From: Planosporangium mesophilum | GTDB taxonomy: Bacteria; Actinomycetota; Actinomycetes; Mycobacteriales; Micromonosporaceae | NCBI RefSeq assembly: GCF_016863255.1 | Contig: NZ_BOON01000052.1 | Coordinates: forward strand, 1 to 64,000 | Direction: 5' to 3' | DNA: 64,000 nt | Shown: piece after piece, positions 1 to 8,876 of the stretch | Numbering within the stretch: the stretch's first letter is position 1 | Layout: the number at the start of each line of letters is the position of its first letter | The notes under the pieces: generated by a model | The model's input: only the letters and a program-made list of their open reading frames with translations | The model's database searches: none | What the model was told of the DNA's origin: nothing | Translations under genes and position numbers: made by a program

Positions 1-20
1 GGTGTTCGCGGTCTGGTTTC

Positions 21-50
21 CCGGTATGAACTTTCCCTCGGTCATACCGG
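21..50. repeat. Inverted repeat before the permease gene end
   Basis: Perfect 9-bp arms (CCGGTATGA / TCATACCGG) separated by 12 bases, lying downstream of the minus-strand permease gene. It could act as a terminator for the ABC operon or as an operator for a gene left of the window. There is no T-run, so the role is open. Confidence 0.4.
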
Positions 51-104
51 CCCGCTACCCCGGGTAACCGGAACGTACCGCCGGAGCCGGGATCGCTCGG
101 CAAC

Positions 105-1418
105 TCAGGCGCGCATCACCGTGGCGATGGGGATGCGGGCAGCCCGTACCGCCGGAACGAAACCGCCGAGTATGCCCGCCACCAGCCCGGCGATGACCCC
201 CGCCACCCCGGCCTGCCAGGGAAACTCGACGTTGGCGAGGAACGTCTCCCGGTCGCCGAGCACCGCACTGAGCACCTTCAGTCCCGCCGCGCCGAAGCCG
301 ATCGCAGCCGCGGCCGTGAACAGGCCCGTCAGCAGCGTCTCGGCGAGCACGATCCCGGCCAGCAGCGACCTCGGGGTGCCCACCGCTCGGCGCAGCGCGA
401 ACTCCTCGATGCGTTCGCCGACGGTCGCGAGTCCGACGTTGAGGATCCCCGCGACACCGATGAGCAGGACGAGGCTCGCCATCCCGAGGAAGACCCACCG
501 CATGATCGCCAGTTCCCTCGCCGCCCTTTCCCTGGCGTTGACCGGCTCGGCGTGGATCTCTTCGGCGCGCGCGCCGCCGGCCAGCAGCCGGGCGCGCAGC
601 GTCTGTTCGACCGCGGTGGCCGAGGGCGACAGCAGCAGTTGCAGACCGCCGCCGTCCCCCGAGCCGAGGGCCGCCTGCGGCAGCCAGTTGAGCAGCTCCT
701 CGGTACGCACGTACGCGGCCGGCTGGTATCCGCCGTCGTCGACCACGCCGATGATCCGCGGCGTCGGGTCGGCGGTCGCGCCGTCGATGCGCATCTCGGC
801 GGGCACCCGGTGCCGGGCGAAGCCCTTGGCCGCCTGCTTGTTGATCACGATCTGGGGTGACAGCGACGGCGCCGACGAGAAGTCCAGCCAGCGCCCGGAC
901 TCCAGCCGGTACGGCCGGAACTGCCGCACGTCCCCGGTCAGCCCGATCAGTTGCAGCTCGATCGCCGCGCCGGGGGGCGCCTGGCTGTCGGCCGGACCGT
1001 TGATGCTGCGGCAGCCGCTGTTGTCGCAGATGACGCCGTAGCCGCCGCCATACCGGTCGGTGCCGTCGAACGGATTTCCACCGGGGTTCACCGGGCTCAC
1101 CCCGGGCTCGCCGATGACCGCCCTGGTACTCGTGACGGCGACCGCGTCCGACCGGCCCCGCAGCGTGTCGAGGGCGACCGGGATCGTGTCCGCGCGGGAC
1201 GGCAGGTACATCAGCAGCGTCCCGTCCTTGCCCTGATGCAGTTCGGACTCCGACAGCAGGGAACGCTCGGCGAGCGAGGCGCCGGTCTGGACCACCACGA
1301 CCGCCTGTACGCCGAGGAACAGGCTGACCATGGACAGCAGGGTGCGCAGCTTGCGGGCCCTGATGCCCTGTACGCCGATGATCAGGGAGGAACGGAGTCG
1401 TCCGGACAGTCGGATCAC
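105..1418 (-). CDS. MacB/FtsX-type ABC transporter permease
   Basis: 437-aa membrane subunit of an ABC exporter of the MacB/FtsX class. One N-terminal membrane segment lies near residues 24-45, followed by a large extracytoplasmic domain of roughly 280 residues. The C-terminal third has three membrane helices and the family loop RIEEFALRRAVGTPR, which contacts the ATPase. The GTG start overlaps the ATPase stop (GTGA), so I prefer it to a longer upstream reading. It is the last gene of an adaptor-ATPase-permease operon. By family, such systems export peptides, lipids or antibiotics from the membrane. The substrate cannot be told from sequence. Confidence 0.88.
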   Translation of the reverse strand: MIRLSGRLRSSLIIGVQGIRARKLRTLLSMVSLFLGVQAVVVVQTGASLAERSLLSESELHQGKDGTLLMYLPSRADTIPVALDTLRGRSDAVAVTSTRAVIGEPGVSPVNPGGNPFDGTDRYGGGYGVICDNSGCRSINGPADSQAPPGAAIELQLIGLTGDVRQFRPYRLESGRWLDFSSAPSLSPQIVINKQAAKGFARHRVPAEMRIDGATADPTPRIIGVVDDGGYQPAAYVRTEELLNWLPQAALGSGDGGGLQLLLSPSATAVEQTLRARLLAGGARAEEIHAEPVNARERAARELAIMRWVFLGMASLVLLIGVAGILNVGLATVGERIEEFALRRAVGTPRSLLAGIVLAETLLTGLFTAAAAIGFGAAGLKVLSAVLGDRETFLANVEFPWQAGVAGVIAGLVAGILGGFVPAVRAARIPIATVMRA

Positions 1419-2113
1419 ACGCCGGCCCTCGCGGTAGCCGGGGTGAGGACGCCGTCGGTGAGCTGGAGGACCCGCCCCATCCGGCCGGCGTGGTCGCGGT
1501 CGTGGGTGACCAGGATCAGGCCACACCCCCGCTCGGTGGCCGCGTACAGGGCCCCGATCACCAGGTTGCCGGTCTCGGTGTCGAGCGCCCCGGTCGGCTC
1601 GTCGGCCAGCAGCACCCGCGGCTCGCGTACCAGTGCCCTCGCGATGGCGACCCGCTGCTGCTCACCGCCGGACAGCTTCGGCGGCTTCTGCTTGGCGAGG
1701 TGGGCGATCCCGACCTGGTCCAGCGCGGCCAGCACCTTCACCCGGCGCTTGCGGCGGGGTAGCCAGCCCTGGCCGTTGACCAGGGCCATCGCCACGTTCT
1801 GCGCCGCGGTGAGTTGCTTGAGCAGGAAGAACCGCTGGAAGACGAAGCCGAACTCGGCGCTGCGGAGGGCGGCCGCCCGGCGTTCCGGCAGCCGGGTGAT
1901 GTCGCGGCCGTTCAGCAGGTACCGGCCGCCGTCCGGCCGGTCGAACAGGCCGATCAGGCTGAGCAGCGTGCTCTTGCCGGAGCCCGAGCGGCCGAGGACG
2001 GCCACGCTCTCGCCGGCGCGGACGGTCAGGTCCACGCCGCACAGGATGTCGCGCGGCCGGCCCTGACCCTTGAGCGTCTTGGTAACGGCGTCGAGCTGGA
2101 TCAGCGGCGTCAT
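1415..2113 (-). CDS. ABC transporter ATP-binding protein (MacB/LolD type)
   Basis: 232-aa ATPase that powers the permease encoded by the next gene. Visible motifs are Walker A GRSGSGKST (about residues 41-49), the Q-loop FVFQRF, the signature LSGGEQQRVAIARAL, Walker B VLLADEPTGALD and the switch histidine in LILVTHDRDH. Length fits single-domain ATPases of the family. The ATG start overlaps the stop of the adaptor gene (ATGA), and its own stop overlaps the permease start, indicating translational coupling through three genes. A much longer reading upstream is only the shadow of the adaptor gene in another frame. Confidence 0.92.
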   Translation of the reverse strand: MTPLIQLDAVTKTLKGQGRPRDILCGVDLTVRAGESVAVLGRSGSGKSTLLSLIGLFDRPDGGRYLLNGRDITRLPERRAAALRSAEFGFVFQRFFLLKQLTAAQNVAMALVNGQGWLPRRKRRVKVLAALDQVGIAHLAKQKPPKLSGGEQQRVAIARALVREPRVLLADEPTGALDTETGNLVIGALYAATERGCGLILVTHDRDHAGRMGRVLQLTDGVLTPATARAGV

Positions 2114-3132
2114 TTGGGCTCCGAAGGGGTCGGTCCGGTGTTGCCCTCCTTGGCCGGTGGGATGTTCGGGCCGGGTACCGCGAGCGTCTCGTCGCCGGTC
2201 AGCCCCGACTTGATCTCCACGACCTTGCCGTCGCTCAGCCCGAGCACCACGTCCCTGGTCTCGCGGGAACGGTCCGGCCTGACCACGTCGACCTTGCCCT
2301 TGCCCTGCGTACCGGCGACGGCCTCGACCGGCACCACGAGCGCGTTCGTGGCCGTCTCCGTCACCACCTCCACGGTGGCGGCGGCGCCGTTGATCAACTT
2401 CACGTCGGCGGGTGGGGTGCACACCAGGCGCATGCCGGTCGGCTCGGACGGCGTGGCCCCTTCACGTCCCGGTACCGCCTCGTTGATCGCCGGCGCCTTG
2501 CCCGGTGCCCCGTTGGGTGGCCCGCTGGGGGTGGCCGCCGGCTTCGGCGGATCCGGAATGATCCCGGCCGGCAGCGCCGCTATCGTGCCGCGCACCGTGC
2601 AGGCGAAGGGGCCCGGACCGTTCTTGATCTGCACCTGCACCGAGGGGAGCGCGTCCGAGAGCTTGTACGCCTGCGCCGCGTCGATATCGGCGACGATGCC
2701 GTAACCGGCGAGCGTCGCCGAGACGACGGGCATCCCGGCGGTGACGGTGGACCGGTCGGGCACCAGCCGGCCCGCGAAGGTGGCACCCGCCGGCACCTCC
2801 ACCGCGTTGGCCTTGCCGTTGGCCCAGATGGTGGCCACCCTGGTCGGCCTGGTGGGTGTGGACTGCGCGGGGCTGACGTCGAAGTACCGCACCTCGCCGC
2901 CGACCGGGGCGACCAGCCCGAAGACCGGGTTCATGGTGACCTTGCCCGACAGGCTCACCCGGTTCGACAGATCCTGGCGGCTCGGCTTGGCGGTGGTCAT
3001 CGTCGCGCCTCGGGCTTCGAGATCCGGGGTACCGGCCTTCGGCCCGGACGAGTCGCACGCGGTGGCCGTCGCGACGATCACCGCGAGCACGCTCAGGTGG
3101 AGCAGGAGTTGCCTTCGCACCGGTTCCCCCAT
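2110..3132 (-). CDS. Lipoprotein periplasmic-adaptor-like subunit of the ABC exporter
   Basis: 340-aa first gene of the exporter operon. From the chosen ATG the protein has a charged start (MGEPVRRQ), a hydrophobic stretch and a lipobox ending TATAC with the lipidated Cys near residue 26. The body begins with SRQDLSNRVSLSGKVTMNP and ends with a segment (LVVPVEAVAGTQGKGKVDVV) typical of the beta-barrel part of MacA/HlyD adaptors. Upstream in-frame ATGs would only place extra residues before the signal peptide. It probably sits outside the membrane and links the permease to its substrate. Adaptors in Gram-positives are shorter in coiled coil than MacA, as seems true here. Confidence 0.75.
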   Translation of the reverse strand: MGEPVRRQLLLHLSVLAVIVATATACDSSGPKAGTPDLEARGATMTTAKPSRQDLSNRVSLSGKVTMNPVFGLVAPVGGEVRYFDVSPAQSTPTRPTRVATIWANGKANAVEVPAGATFAGRLVPDRSTVTAGMPVVSATLAGYGIVADIDAAQAYKLSDALPSVQVQIKNGPGPFACTVRGTIAALPAGIIPDPPKPAATPSGPPNGAPGKAPAINEAVPGREGATPSEPTGMRLVCTPPADVKLINGAAATVEVVTETATNALVVPVEAVAGTQGKGKVDVVRPDRSRETRDVVLGLSDGKVVEIKSGLTGDETLAVPGPNIPPAKEGNTGPTPSEPK

Positions 3133-3426
3133 CAACTGCCTAACCGTTTCGGGGACATCTGTGACCATGAGCCGCGGCAACATGGTCCCCTGTGAAGACG
3201 TAGCGCAGGCCGGGAAGGGTTGCGTCGGGACAAGACCAGCCGCCCCCGCCGGCGAGCCCTGAAGGCCGGAACGCCCTGTCATGCTCGCCGGGAGCATAAC
3301 GGCAGCGGCCCCGGCCCGCTGCCCGCCCGATCGCCGGTAATCGATGGCCAGGGCCCGGGCACGGCCGCCGCGCCCGGCCTCCGCATACTGCTGTCACCAG
3401 CACCGATACCGGAACGAGGTGGCCAG

Positions 3427-4062
3427 ATGTACGTTCCCACTCACTTCGCGGCCGACGACGCGGCGGTACGGGGCCTGCTAGCCAATCACGGCGCGGCGGA
3501 CCTGGTCACCGCGACGCCGAGTGGACTGATCGCGACACTGCTGCCCTTCGTGTACGACGCCGAGGTCGGCGAGCACGGGGCGCTGCTGGGCCACGTCGCC
3601 CGAAACAACGACCAGTGGCGGCAGCCGGTCCTCGGCGAGGCCATGGTCATCGTCCGCGGCCCGGACGCGTACGTGTCACCCTCCTGGTACGCGTCCAAGT
3701 CGGAGCACGGCCGGACGGTACCCACCTGGAACTACGTGACCGCCCACGTGTACGGCCGGTTGGTCGTCCACGACGACCCCGACTGGCTGGACTCGCTGGT
3801 CCGCCGGCTCACCGACCGGCATGAGGCGGCGACCGCGCGGCCGTGGTCGGTCGACGACGCGCCGCCCGCGTTCATCGCCGGGCAGTTGCGGGCGATCGTC
3901 GGCGTCGAACTGGTCATCAGCCGGATCGAGGCCAAGCTCAAGCTGAGCCAGAACCGGCCCCGAGCCGACATCGAGGGGGTCATCGACGGGCTGGAGGCCC
4001 GGGGCGACGCCGCCAGCGCCGCCGCGGTGCGGGCCGCCAACGACGTTCACGAGCGGAGGTAG
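3427..4062 (+). CDS. FMN-binding PaiB-like protein
   Basis: 211 aa, the usual size of the PaiB family (FMN-binding split-barrel proteins, annotated as negative regulators after Bacillus PaiB). The start motif MYVPTHFAADD, the central GHVARNND and the tract VIVRGPDAYVSPSWY with NYVTAHVYG are the family hallmarks. The ATG is preceded by an AACGAGGTGG ribosome site. It stands alone between the minus-strand exporter operon and the lysozyme gene. PaiB is linked to sporulation and protease control in Bacillus; here a regulatory or oxidoreductase role is only an inference. Confidence 0.85.
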   Translation: MYVPTHFAADDAAVRGLLANHGAADLVTATPSGLIATLLPFVYDAEVGEHGALLGHVARNNDQWRQPVLGEAMVIVRGPDAYVSPSWYASKSEHGRTVPTWNYVTAHVYGRLVVHDDPDWLDSLVRRLTDRHEAATARPWSVDDAPPAFIAGQLRAIVGVELVISRIEAKLKLSQNRPRADIEGVIDGLEARGDAASAAAVRAANDVHERR

Positions 4063-4118
4063 CCGGCGAACGGGTGATCCCTACCAGATCCCCTACCAGG
4101 TACCCGCCATGTGAATTT

Positions 4119-4147
4119 TTGACATTGATTCACTCAAAATCGTTAAT
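4119..4147 (+). promoter_or_regulatory. Candidate promoter of the lysozyme gene
   Basis: TTGACA (4119-4124), a 17-base spacer and GTTAAT (4142-4147) stand in a strikingly AT-rich patch 73 bases before the lysozyme ATG. The -35 box is perfect but the -10 box is imperfect. A transcription start near 4154 would give a leader of about 65 bases. Confidence 0.45.
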
Positions 4148-4219
4148 CCCTTACCCTTGCGCGGCGCACGGCAGACGACCAAGCTCATCGGCATCCATCT
4201 ATCACCCCCGGAGGGACCG

Positions 4220-4987
4220 ATGACACGACCGACGCCGGGCTCACCCGCCTCCCCGCGCCGGTGGGGACGTCGCCTGCTGGCCGGCCTGTCCATGGCTGCC
4301 ACCGCTGCCGCGCTCGCCATCCTCAACCCGACCGCCGCCGCTGCCGCCCCCGCCGGCCTGCCCGGCATGGACGTCTCCGGCCACCAGGGCAACGTGAACT
4401 GGCAGGCCGCCTGGAACAACGGGGCGCGGTTCGCCTACGTGAAGGCCACCGAGGGCACCGGCTACACCAGCCCGTCCTTCGCCCAGCAGTACAACGGCTC
4501 CTACAACGTCGGCATGATCCGCGGCGCGTACCACTTCGCACTGCCCGACCGCTCCACCGGCGCCACCCAGGCCAACTACTTCGTCGACCACGGCGGCGGC
4601 TGGTCCAAGGACGGCAAGACCCTCCCGGGCGCGCTCGACATCGAGTACAACCCGTACGGCGCCACCTGCTACGGCCTCTCCCAGGCCAGCATGCGCAGTT
4701 GGATCGCGTCGTTCGTCAACCAGTACTACGCCCGCACCGGCCGGTGGGCCACCATCTACACCACCACCGACTGGTGGACCACCTGCACCGGCAATACGTC
4801 GCAGTTCGCCGCCAACAATCCCCTGTGGATCGCCCGGTACTCGAGCACCGTCGGCACGCTGCCGGCGGGCTGGGGCGCCTACTCCTTCTGGCAGTACGCG
4901 TCGTCGGGCACCTTCCCCGGTGACCAGAACGTGTGGAACGGAACCCTGGACCGGCTGAAGGTCCTGGCCTGCAACGGCCCCTGCTGA
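4220..4987 (+). CDS. Secreted GH25 lysozyme (muramidase)
   Basis: 255-aa secreted enzyme cutting the N-acetylmuramic acid-N-acetylglucosamine bond of peptidoglycan. A signal peptide with twin arginines and an Ala-rich end (about residues 1-44) precedes the mature domain, which starts GLPGMDVSGHQGNVNW. The catalytic DxE pair of the family is LDIEY (D140, E142), and D51 lies in the first strand. The domain fills the protein, with no cell-wall-binding module. GGAGG sits 5 bases before the ATG. The gene is monocistronic, framed by a candidate promoter and a strong terminator. Streptomyces Cellosyl is the model enzyme of the family. Confidence 0.93.
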   Translation: MTRPTPGSPASPRRWGRRLLAGLSMAATAAALAILNPTAAAAAPAGLPGMDVSGHQGNVNWQAAWNNGARFAYVKATEGTGYTSPSFAQQYNGSYNVGMIRGAYHFALPDRSTGATQANYFVDHGGGWSKDGKTLPGALDIEYNPYGATCYGLSQASMRSWIASFVNQYYARTGRWATIYTTTDWWTTCTGNTSQFAANNPLWIARYSSTVGTLPAGWGAYSFWQYASSGTFPGDQNVWNGTLDRLKVLACNGPC

Positions 4988-5001
4988 TCGATCAACCACC
5001 G

Positions 5002-5040
5002 GAGAGTGCCCTCCCGCCCGGACGGGAGGGCACTCTCTTT
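5002..5040 (+). terminator. Rho-independent terminator after the lysozyme gene
   Basis: A perfect 15-bp stem (5002-5016 with 5023-5037), 6-base loop and short T-run follow the lysozyme stop by about 14 bases. Confidence 0.9.
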
Positions 5041-5123
5041 CATCCGTCAGGCGACGAACCGGTAATGCGCGGCGACCGGCGGCACAACAGCCACCGCCGA
5101 TCCGGTGGCTCCCGCAGACTGGC

Positions 5124-5129
5124 TACGCT
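5124..5129 (+). promoter_or_regulatory. -10 box for a leaderless aldo/keto reductase mRNA
   Basis: TACGCT stands exactly 7 bases before the ATG, where a TAnnnT box is expected for a leaderless transcript. No ribosome site is seen between it and the start codon. Confidence 0.5.
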
Positions 5130-5136
5130 CGACGCC

Positions 5137-6120
5137 ATGGAGCAGCGGATTCTTGGCCGTACCGGCAAGCCGGTCGGCGTGGTGGGCCTGGGTACCTGGC
5201 AGCTCGGCGCGGACTGGGGCGAGGTCCACGAGGGCGACGCCCTGGACGTACTGCTGGAGGCGGCCGACGCCGGGGTGAACTTCTTCGACACCGCCGACGT
5301 GTACGGCGACGGACGCAGTGAGCGGATCATCGGCCAGTTCCTGCGCTCGCCGGCCGGTTCGAACGCCACGGTCGCCACCAAGATGGGCCGCCGGATGGCG
5401 CAAGACCCCGCGAATTACACCCTCGACAACTTCCGTGCGTGGACCGACCGCTCGCGCGAGAACCTGGGCGTCGACACGCTGGACCTGGTGCAGTTGCACT
5501 GCCCGCCGACTCCCGTGTTCTCGTCCGACGCTGTCTTCGACGCGCTGGACACGCTGGTGCAGGAGAAGCGGATCGCCGCGTACGGCGTGAGCGTGGAGAC
5601 CTGCCAGGAGGCGTTGACCGCGATCGCCCGGCCGGGCCTGGCGACGGTACAGATCATCTTCAACGCGCTGCGCCTCAAGCCGCTCGAGGAGGTCTTCCCC
5701 GCAGCAGCGGAGGCCGGGGTCGGCATCATCGTCCGGGTACCGCTGGCCAGCGGCCTGCTGTCGGGAAAGTACGACGAGCACACCCGGTTCGCCGAAAACG
5801 ACCACCGCAACTTCAACCGCCATGGCGAGGCGTTCGACGTCGGCGAGACCTTCTCGGGCGTCGACTTCGGTACCGGTCTCGAGGCCGTACGCCGGCTCGC
5901 CCCGCTGGTACCGACGGGCGCGACGACCGCCCAGTTCGCGCTCCGCTGGATCATCGACCACCCGGCGGTCTCCGTGGTCATCCCCGGCGCACGGGACTCC
6001 CGGCAGGCGCGGGCCAACGCGGACGCCGCCGCGCTGCCGCCGCTGTCGCGGGAGGTCCACGACGAGGTTGAGGCGATCTACCGGGACCTGGTCGCCGAGC
6101 AGGTACACCACCGCTGGTGA
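5137..6120 (+). CDS. Aldo/keto reductase
   Basis: 327-aa NADPH-dependent oxidoreductase of the aldo/keto reductase superfamily. The start MEQRILGRTGKPVGVVGLGTWQLG is typical. The catalytic tetrad can be read as D and Y in FFDTADVYGDGRSE, K in ATKMGRR and H in LDLVQLHCPP. The cofactor-binding C-terminal segment SVVIPGARDSRQARANADAA is intact. A TACGCT box 7 bases before the ATG suggests leaderless translation. The physiological substrate is unknown. The gene is followed after 55 bases by the histidine phosphatase gene on the same strand, so co-transcription is possible. Confidence 0.9.
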   Translation: MEQRILGRTGKPVGVVGLGTWQLGADWGEVHEGDALDVLLEAADAGVNFFDTADVYGDGRSERIIGQFLRSPAGSNATVATKMGRRMAQDPANYTLDNFRAWTDRSRENLGVDTLDLVQLHCPPTPVFSSDAVFDALDTLVQEKRIAAYGVSVETCQEALTAIARPGLATVQIIFNALRLKPLEEVFPAAAEAGVGIIVRVPLASGLLSGKYDEHTRFAENDHRNFNRHGEAFDVGETFSGVDFGTGLEAVRRLAPLVPTGATTAQFALRWIIDHPAVSVVIPGARDSRQARANADAAALPPLSREVHDEVEAIYRDLVAEQVHHRW

Positions 6121-6175
6121 CCTCCAAGATCGTGGCCGGTTTACCGGCTGCCTTCACGCGGGTACCGGTCGACAC

Positions 6176-6907
6176 ATGGCGGAACTGGAGTGGCTCGGCA
6201 TCGTCCGGCACGGCGAGAGCACCGGCAACGTCGCCGCGGCGCGGGCCGAGACCGGCGGGGTCGAGCTGATCGACATCCCGGAACGGGACGCCGACGTACC
6301 GCTGTCGCCGACCGGACGCGAGCAGGCCGATGCGGTCGGCCGCTGGCTCGCCGACCTGCCCGAGGGGCAGCGTCCGAGCGTGGTGGTCGTCTCCCCGTAC
6401 CTGCGGACCGTGCAGACCGCCGAGCTCGCCGTCGGTGAGCTGGGCCTCCCGATGGCGCGCGACGAACGGCTGCGCGACCGGGAACTGGGCATCCTGGACC
6501 TGCTGACCAGCCACGGCGTGCGTACCCGGCTGCCGGCCGAGGCGCTCCGCAGGCAGCGGCTCGGCAAGTTCTACTACCGGCCGCCCGGCGGGGAGTCCTG
6601 GGCCGACGTGACGCTGCGCCTGCGAAGTCTGCTCGGTGACCTGCGACGCGACCACGAGGGTGGCCGCGTTCTGCTGGTGGGCCACGAGGCGGTGGTCTTC
6701 CTGCTCCGCTATCTCGTGGAGGAGTTGACCGAGGCGGAACTGCTGGAGATCGCCCACGACAACACGATCGGCAACTGTTCGCTGACCACCTGGCGGCGCG
6801 GGCCGGACGGCCACCTGTCACTGGTGGACTTCAACCAGGTCGATCACCTGCGACGCGAGGGTGCCCAGCCGACACGGGAGGACGAGGTGCATGCCGAACC
6901 GGTCTGA
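6176..6907 (+). CDS. Histidine phosphatase family protein
   Basis: 243 aa. The phosphohistidine motif is GIVRHGESTGN near residues 8-18, with the second arginine in VVVSPYLRTVQTA, the acid residue in RDRELGILD and the second histidine in LLVGHEAVVFLLRYL, so all catalytic groups of the phosphoglycerate mutase-like superfamily are present. The length fits the broad-specificity phosphatases rather than glycolytic mutases. It overlaps the hydrate dehydratase gene by 17 bases, suggesting joint expression. Substrate unknown. Confidence 0.87.
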   Translation: MAELEWLGIVRHGESTGNVAAARAETGGVELIDIPERDADVPLSPTGREQADAVGRWLADLPEGQRPSVVVVSPYLRTVQTAELAVGELGLPMARDERLRDRELGILDLLTSHGVRTRLPAEALRRQRLGKFYYRPPGGESWADVTLRLRSLLGDLRRDHEGGRVLLVGHEAVVFLLRYLVEELTEAELLEIAHDNTIGNCSLTTWRRGPDGHLSLVDFNQVDHLRREGAQPTREDEVHAEPV

Positions 6908-7766
6908 CCCGACGGTGATCACTCCACGGCTGCTGCGGGAGTGGCCGCTGCCCGTACCCGGCCGCTCCGCCGACAAGGGCGCGCGCGGGACGGTCCTGGT
7001 CGTCGGCGGTTCCCGCTTCACGCCCGGCGCGGTACTGCTCGCCGGCGTGGCGGCGCTGCGCGCCGGTGCTGGGGTACTGCAGCTCGCGGTGGCCGAGTCG
7101 ACCGCGGCGGCGCTGAGCATCCAGGTACCGGAGGCGTTGGTCATCGGGCTGCCGGAGACGCAAGCGGGCTCGGTCGCCGGCCGGCCGCCGGAGCGCCTGG
7201 CCGAGCTCGCCGGGAACGCGCGGGCGATCGCGATCGGGCCCGGCCTGGACAACATCGAGGAGACCGGCACTCTGCTGCGCGCCCTGCTCGACGCCGCCGG
7301 TCCGGACACCGCGCTGGTCCTGGACGCGTACGCGCTGGGCGCCCTCAGCCACGACCCGGACCTGCTGGCAGAGCGCGAGTACCCGGCAGTCCTGACGCCC
7401 AACCTCACCGAGGCGAAGTTCCTGCTCGGCCGGGAGCCCGACGACGACCTCGGCCGTACCGCCGCCAGCCTGGCCGACCGGTACGGGGCGGTGGTCTCGC
7501 TCTTCGGCCACATCGCCGCGCCCGACGGACGGACCTGGCGCGAGGAGAGCGGCGACGCCGGGCTGGGCACCTCGGGCAGCGGGGACGTACGCGCCGGAAT
7601 CGTGGCCGGACTGCTGTCGCGCGGCGCCGACCCGGCACAGGCCGCCTGTTGGGGCGCGTACGCGCACGCGGCGAGCGGACAGCGACTGGCCGCGCGGTTC
7701 GGCCGGATCGGTTTCCTCGCCCGCGAGATCGTGGACGGGGTACCGCAGACGCTCGCGGAGATCTGA
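6891..7766 (+). CDS. nnrD: ADP-dependent NAD(P)H-hydrate dehydratase
   Basis: 291-aa cytoplasmic repair enzyme that dehydrates damaged NADHX/NADPHX. It belongs to the ribokinase-like carbohydrate kinase fold. The N-terminal GTVLVVGGSRFTPGA and the C-terminal anion-hole motif GTSGSGDVRAGIVAGLL are diagnostic. VLTPNLTEAKFLLG is the conserved central loop. Only the dehydratase domain is present; the epimerase domain (NnrE) often fused to it is missing, so an epimerase should be encoded elsewhere. The start codon is preceded by GGGAGGACGAGG inside the previous gene. Confidence 0.9.
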   Translation: MPNRSDPTVITPRLLREWPLPVPGRSADKGARGTVLVVGGSRFTPGAVLLAGVAALRAGAGVLQLAVAESTAAALSIQVPEALVIGLPETQAGSVAGRPPERLAELAGNARAIAIGPGLDNIEETGTLLRALLDAAGPDTALVLDAYALGALSHDPDLLAEREYPAVLTPNLTEAKFLLGREPDDDLGRTAASLADRYGAVVSLFGHIAAPDGRTWREESGDAGLGTSGSGDVRAGIVAGLLSRGADPAQAACWGAYAHAASGQRLAARFGRIGFLAREIVDGVPQTLAEI

Positions 7767-7780
7767 CGGGGCCGGAAAAG

Positions 7781-7824
7781 ACGGAACCGGCCGGGGCACC
7801 CTGAGGTGGCCCGGCCGGTTCCGT
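7781..7824. terminator. Bidirectional terminator hairpin
   Basis: A perfect 15-bp stem (7781-7795 with 7810-7824) and 14-base loop lie between two convergent genes, the dehydratase on plus and the surface protein on minus. Confidence 0.85.
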
Positions 7825-7834
7825 CATTGAACCG

Positions 7835-8626
7835 TCAGGCGACGAACTTCGTGTCGCGGCGGCGGCGCAGGACCAGCAGCGCCACACCGGCACCGACGAG
7901 CAGCACGCCAATCCCGATCACGACCGGGACGTTGGCGCCGGTCAACGGCAGCTCACCGCTACCGCTACCGCCACCGGCACCGGGGGCGGTGGACGGCGAC
8001 GGGTTGGCCGGCGCGTCGCAGACGCGGGCCAGCGTGAACTCCGTCGGCGCGCCCTTGACCACGGGGCTGTACACCAGGGCGCCACCGACGAGCTGCCAGC
8101 CGGCCGGCGTCTGCAGCCAACCCAGACCCTTGTCGGTCACGCCACCGGCCACACCGGCCGGAGCGGGAACGTCCTTGACGTCACTCGGCTCTGCGCCCGC
8201 GGTGGCCTTCGCGAGCGACTTGGCCTGCTCCTTGCTCAGCCGGCCGGCCCTGAGGCTCTGCAGTTCCGCCGCGTCGACCTCCAGGCCGACGACACCGTCC
8301 TTGTCGACGGCGACGACGACCGGCTTCAGGTCGGCGCTGACCAGACCGAGGATGTACCCGTACTCGGTCACGCCCTCCACCGGCTGGTTGAGCACCCAGC
8401 CGTCCGTGCCGGCCTTGGCGCCACCCGGGATGCCCTCGCAGCCCTTGGTGTCGAAGTCCTTGGCGAGCAGGGGGCCGTCGTTGGGGAGCTTCAGCTCCGC
8501 GACGCCGATTTCCGGCTGGGGTTCCTCGGTCGAGCCCGTAGCCGCGGCCGGACCGGCGGCCACGAACGCGCCGACCATCACCGCGCTGGCAGCGACAGCA
8601 AGGCGCGCGAGCCCTCGATACGTCAT
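7835..8626 (-). CDS. LPXTG-type cell-wall-anchored protein
   Basis: 263 aa. A signal peptide (about residues 1-30, ending AAGPAAATG) is followed by a roughly 190-residue extracellular domain of no family I recognise. A Pro/Ser/Gly linker comes next, then the sortase signal LPLTG near residue 226, a hydrophobic helix and the basic tail RRRRDTKFVA. This is the standard order of a sortase substrate. The domain has many Lys and Asp residues and one pair of cysteines (CEG and VCDAP). AAGGA precedes the ATG. Its binding partner is unknown. A sortase gene is not in the window. Confidence 0.85.
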   Translation of the reverse strand: MTYRGLARLAVAASAVMVGAFVAAGPAAATGSTEEPQPEIGVAELKLPNDGPLLAKDFDTKGCEGIPGGAKAGTDGWVLNQPVEGVTEYGYILGLVSADLKPVVVAVDKDGVVGLEVDAAELQSLRAGRLSKEQAKSLAKATAGAEPSDVKDVPAPAGVAGGVTDKGLGWLQTPAGWQLVGGALVYSPVVKGAPTEFTLARVCDAPANPSPSTAPGAGGGSGSGELPLTGANVPVVIGIGVLLVGAGVALLVLRRRRDTKFVA

Positions 8627-8816
8627 TCGATGTCCTTACGGGAGGGGGTGGGAATGCCATCGGAACTTGCCAAAGCAAGTCCGCCAGCCGCAACCCCATC
8701 CACCGGCATCATTAAGGAGAAATCACCCAAGTCCAAAAAGTCCCACCGACCAGCCGGCGGAAAGATCAACCGAACAGCCCAGCCGAAACCACTGTCCGTA
8801 CAACCCATGATCACGA

Positions 8817-8849
8817 AGCGGGTGGACCCCCAGAGGGAGTCCACCCGCT
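8817..8849 (-). terminator. Terminator hairpin after the YceI gene
   Basis: An 11-bp stem (8817-8827 with 8839-8849) closes the minus-strand YceI gene, 28 bases after its stop. Confidence 0.65.
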
Positions 8850-8876
8850 CGAAAGTGTGCTCGGGTGCCGCCTGGC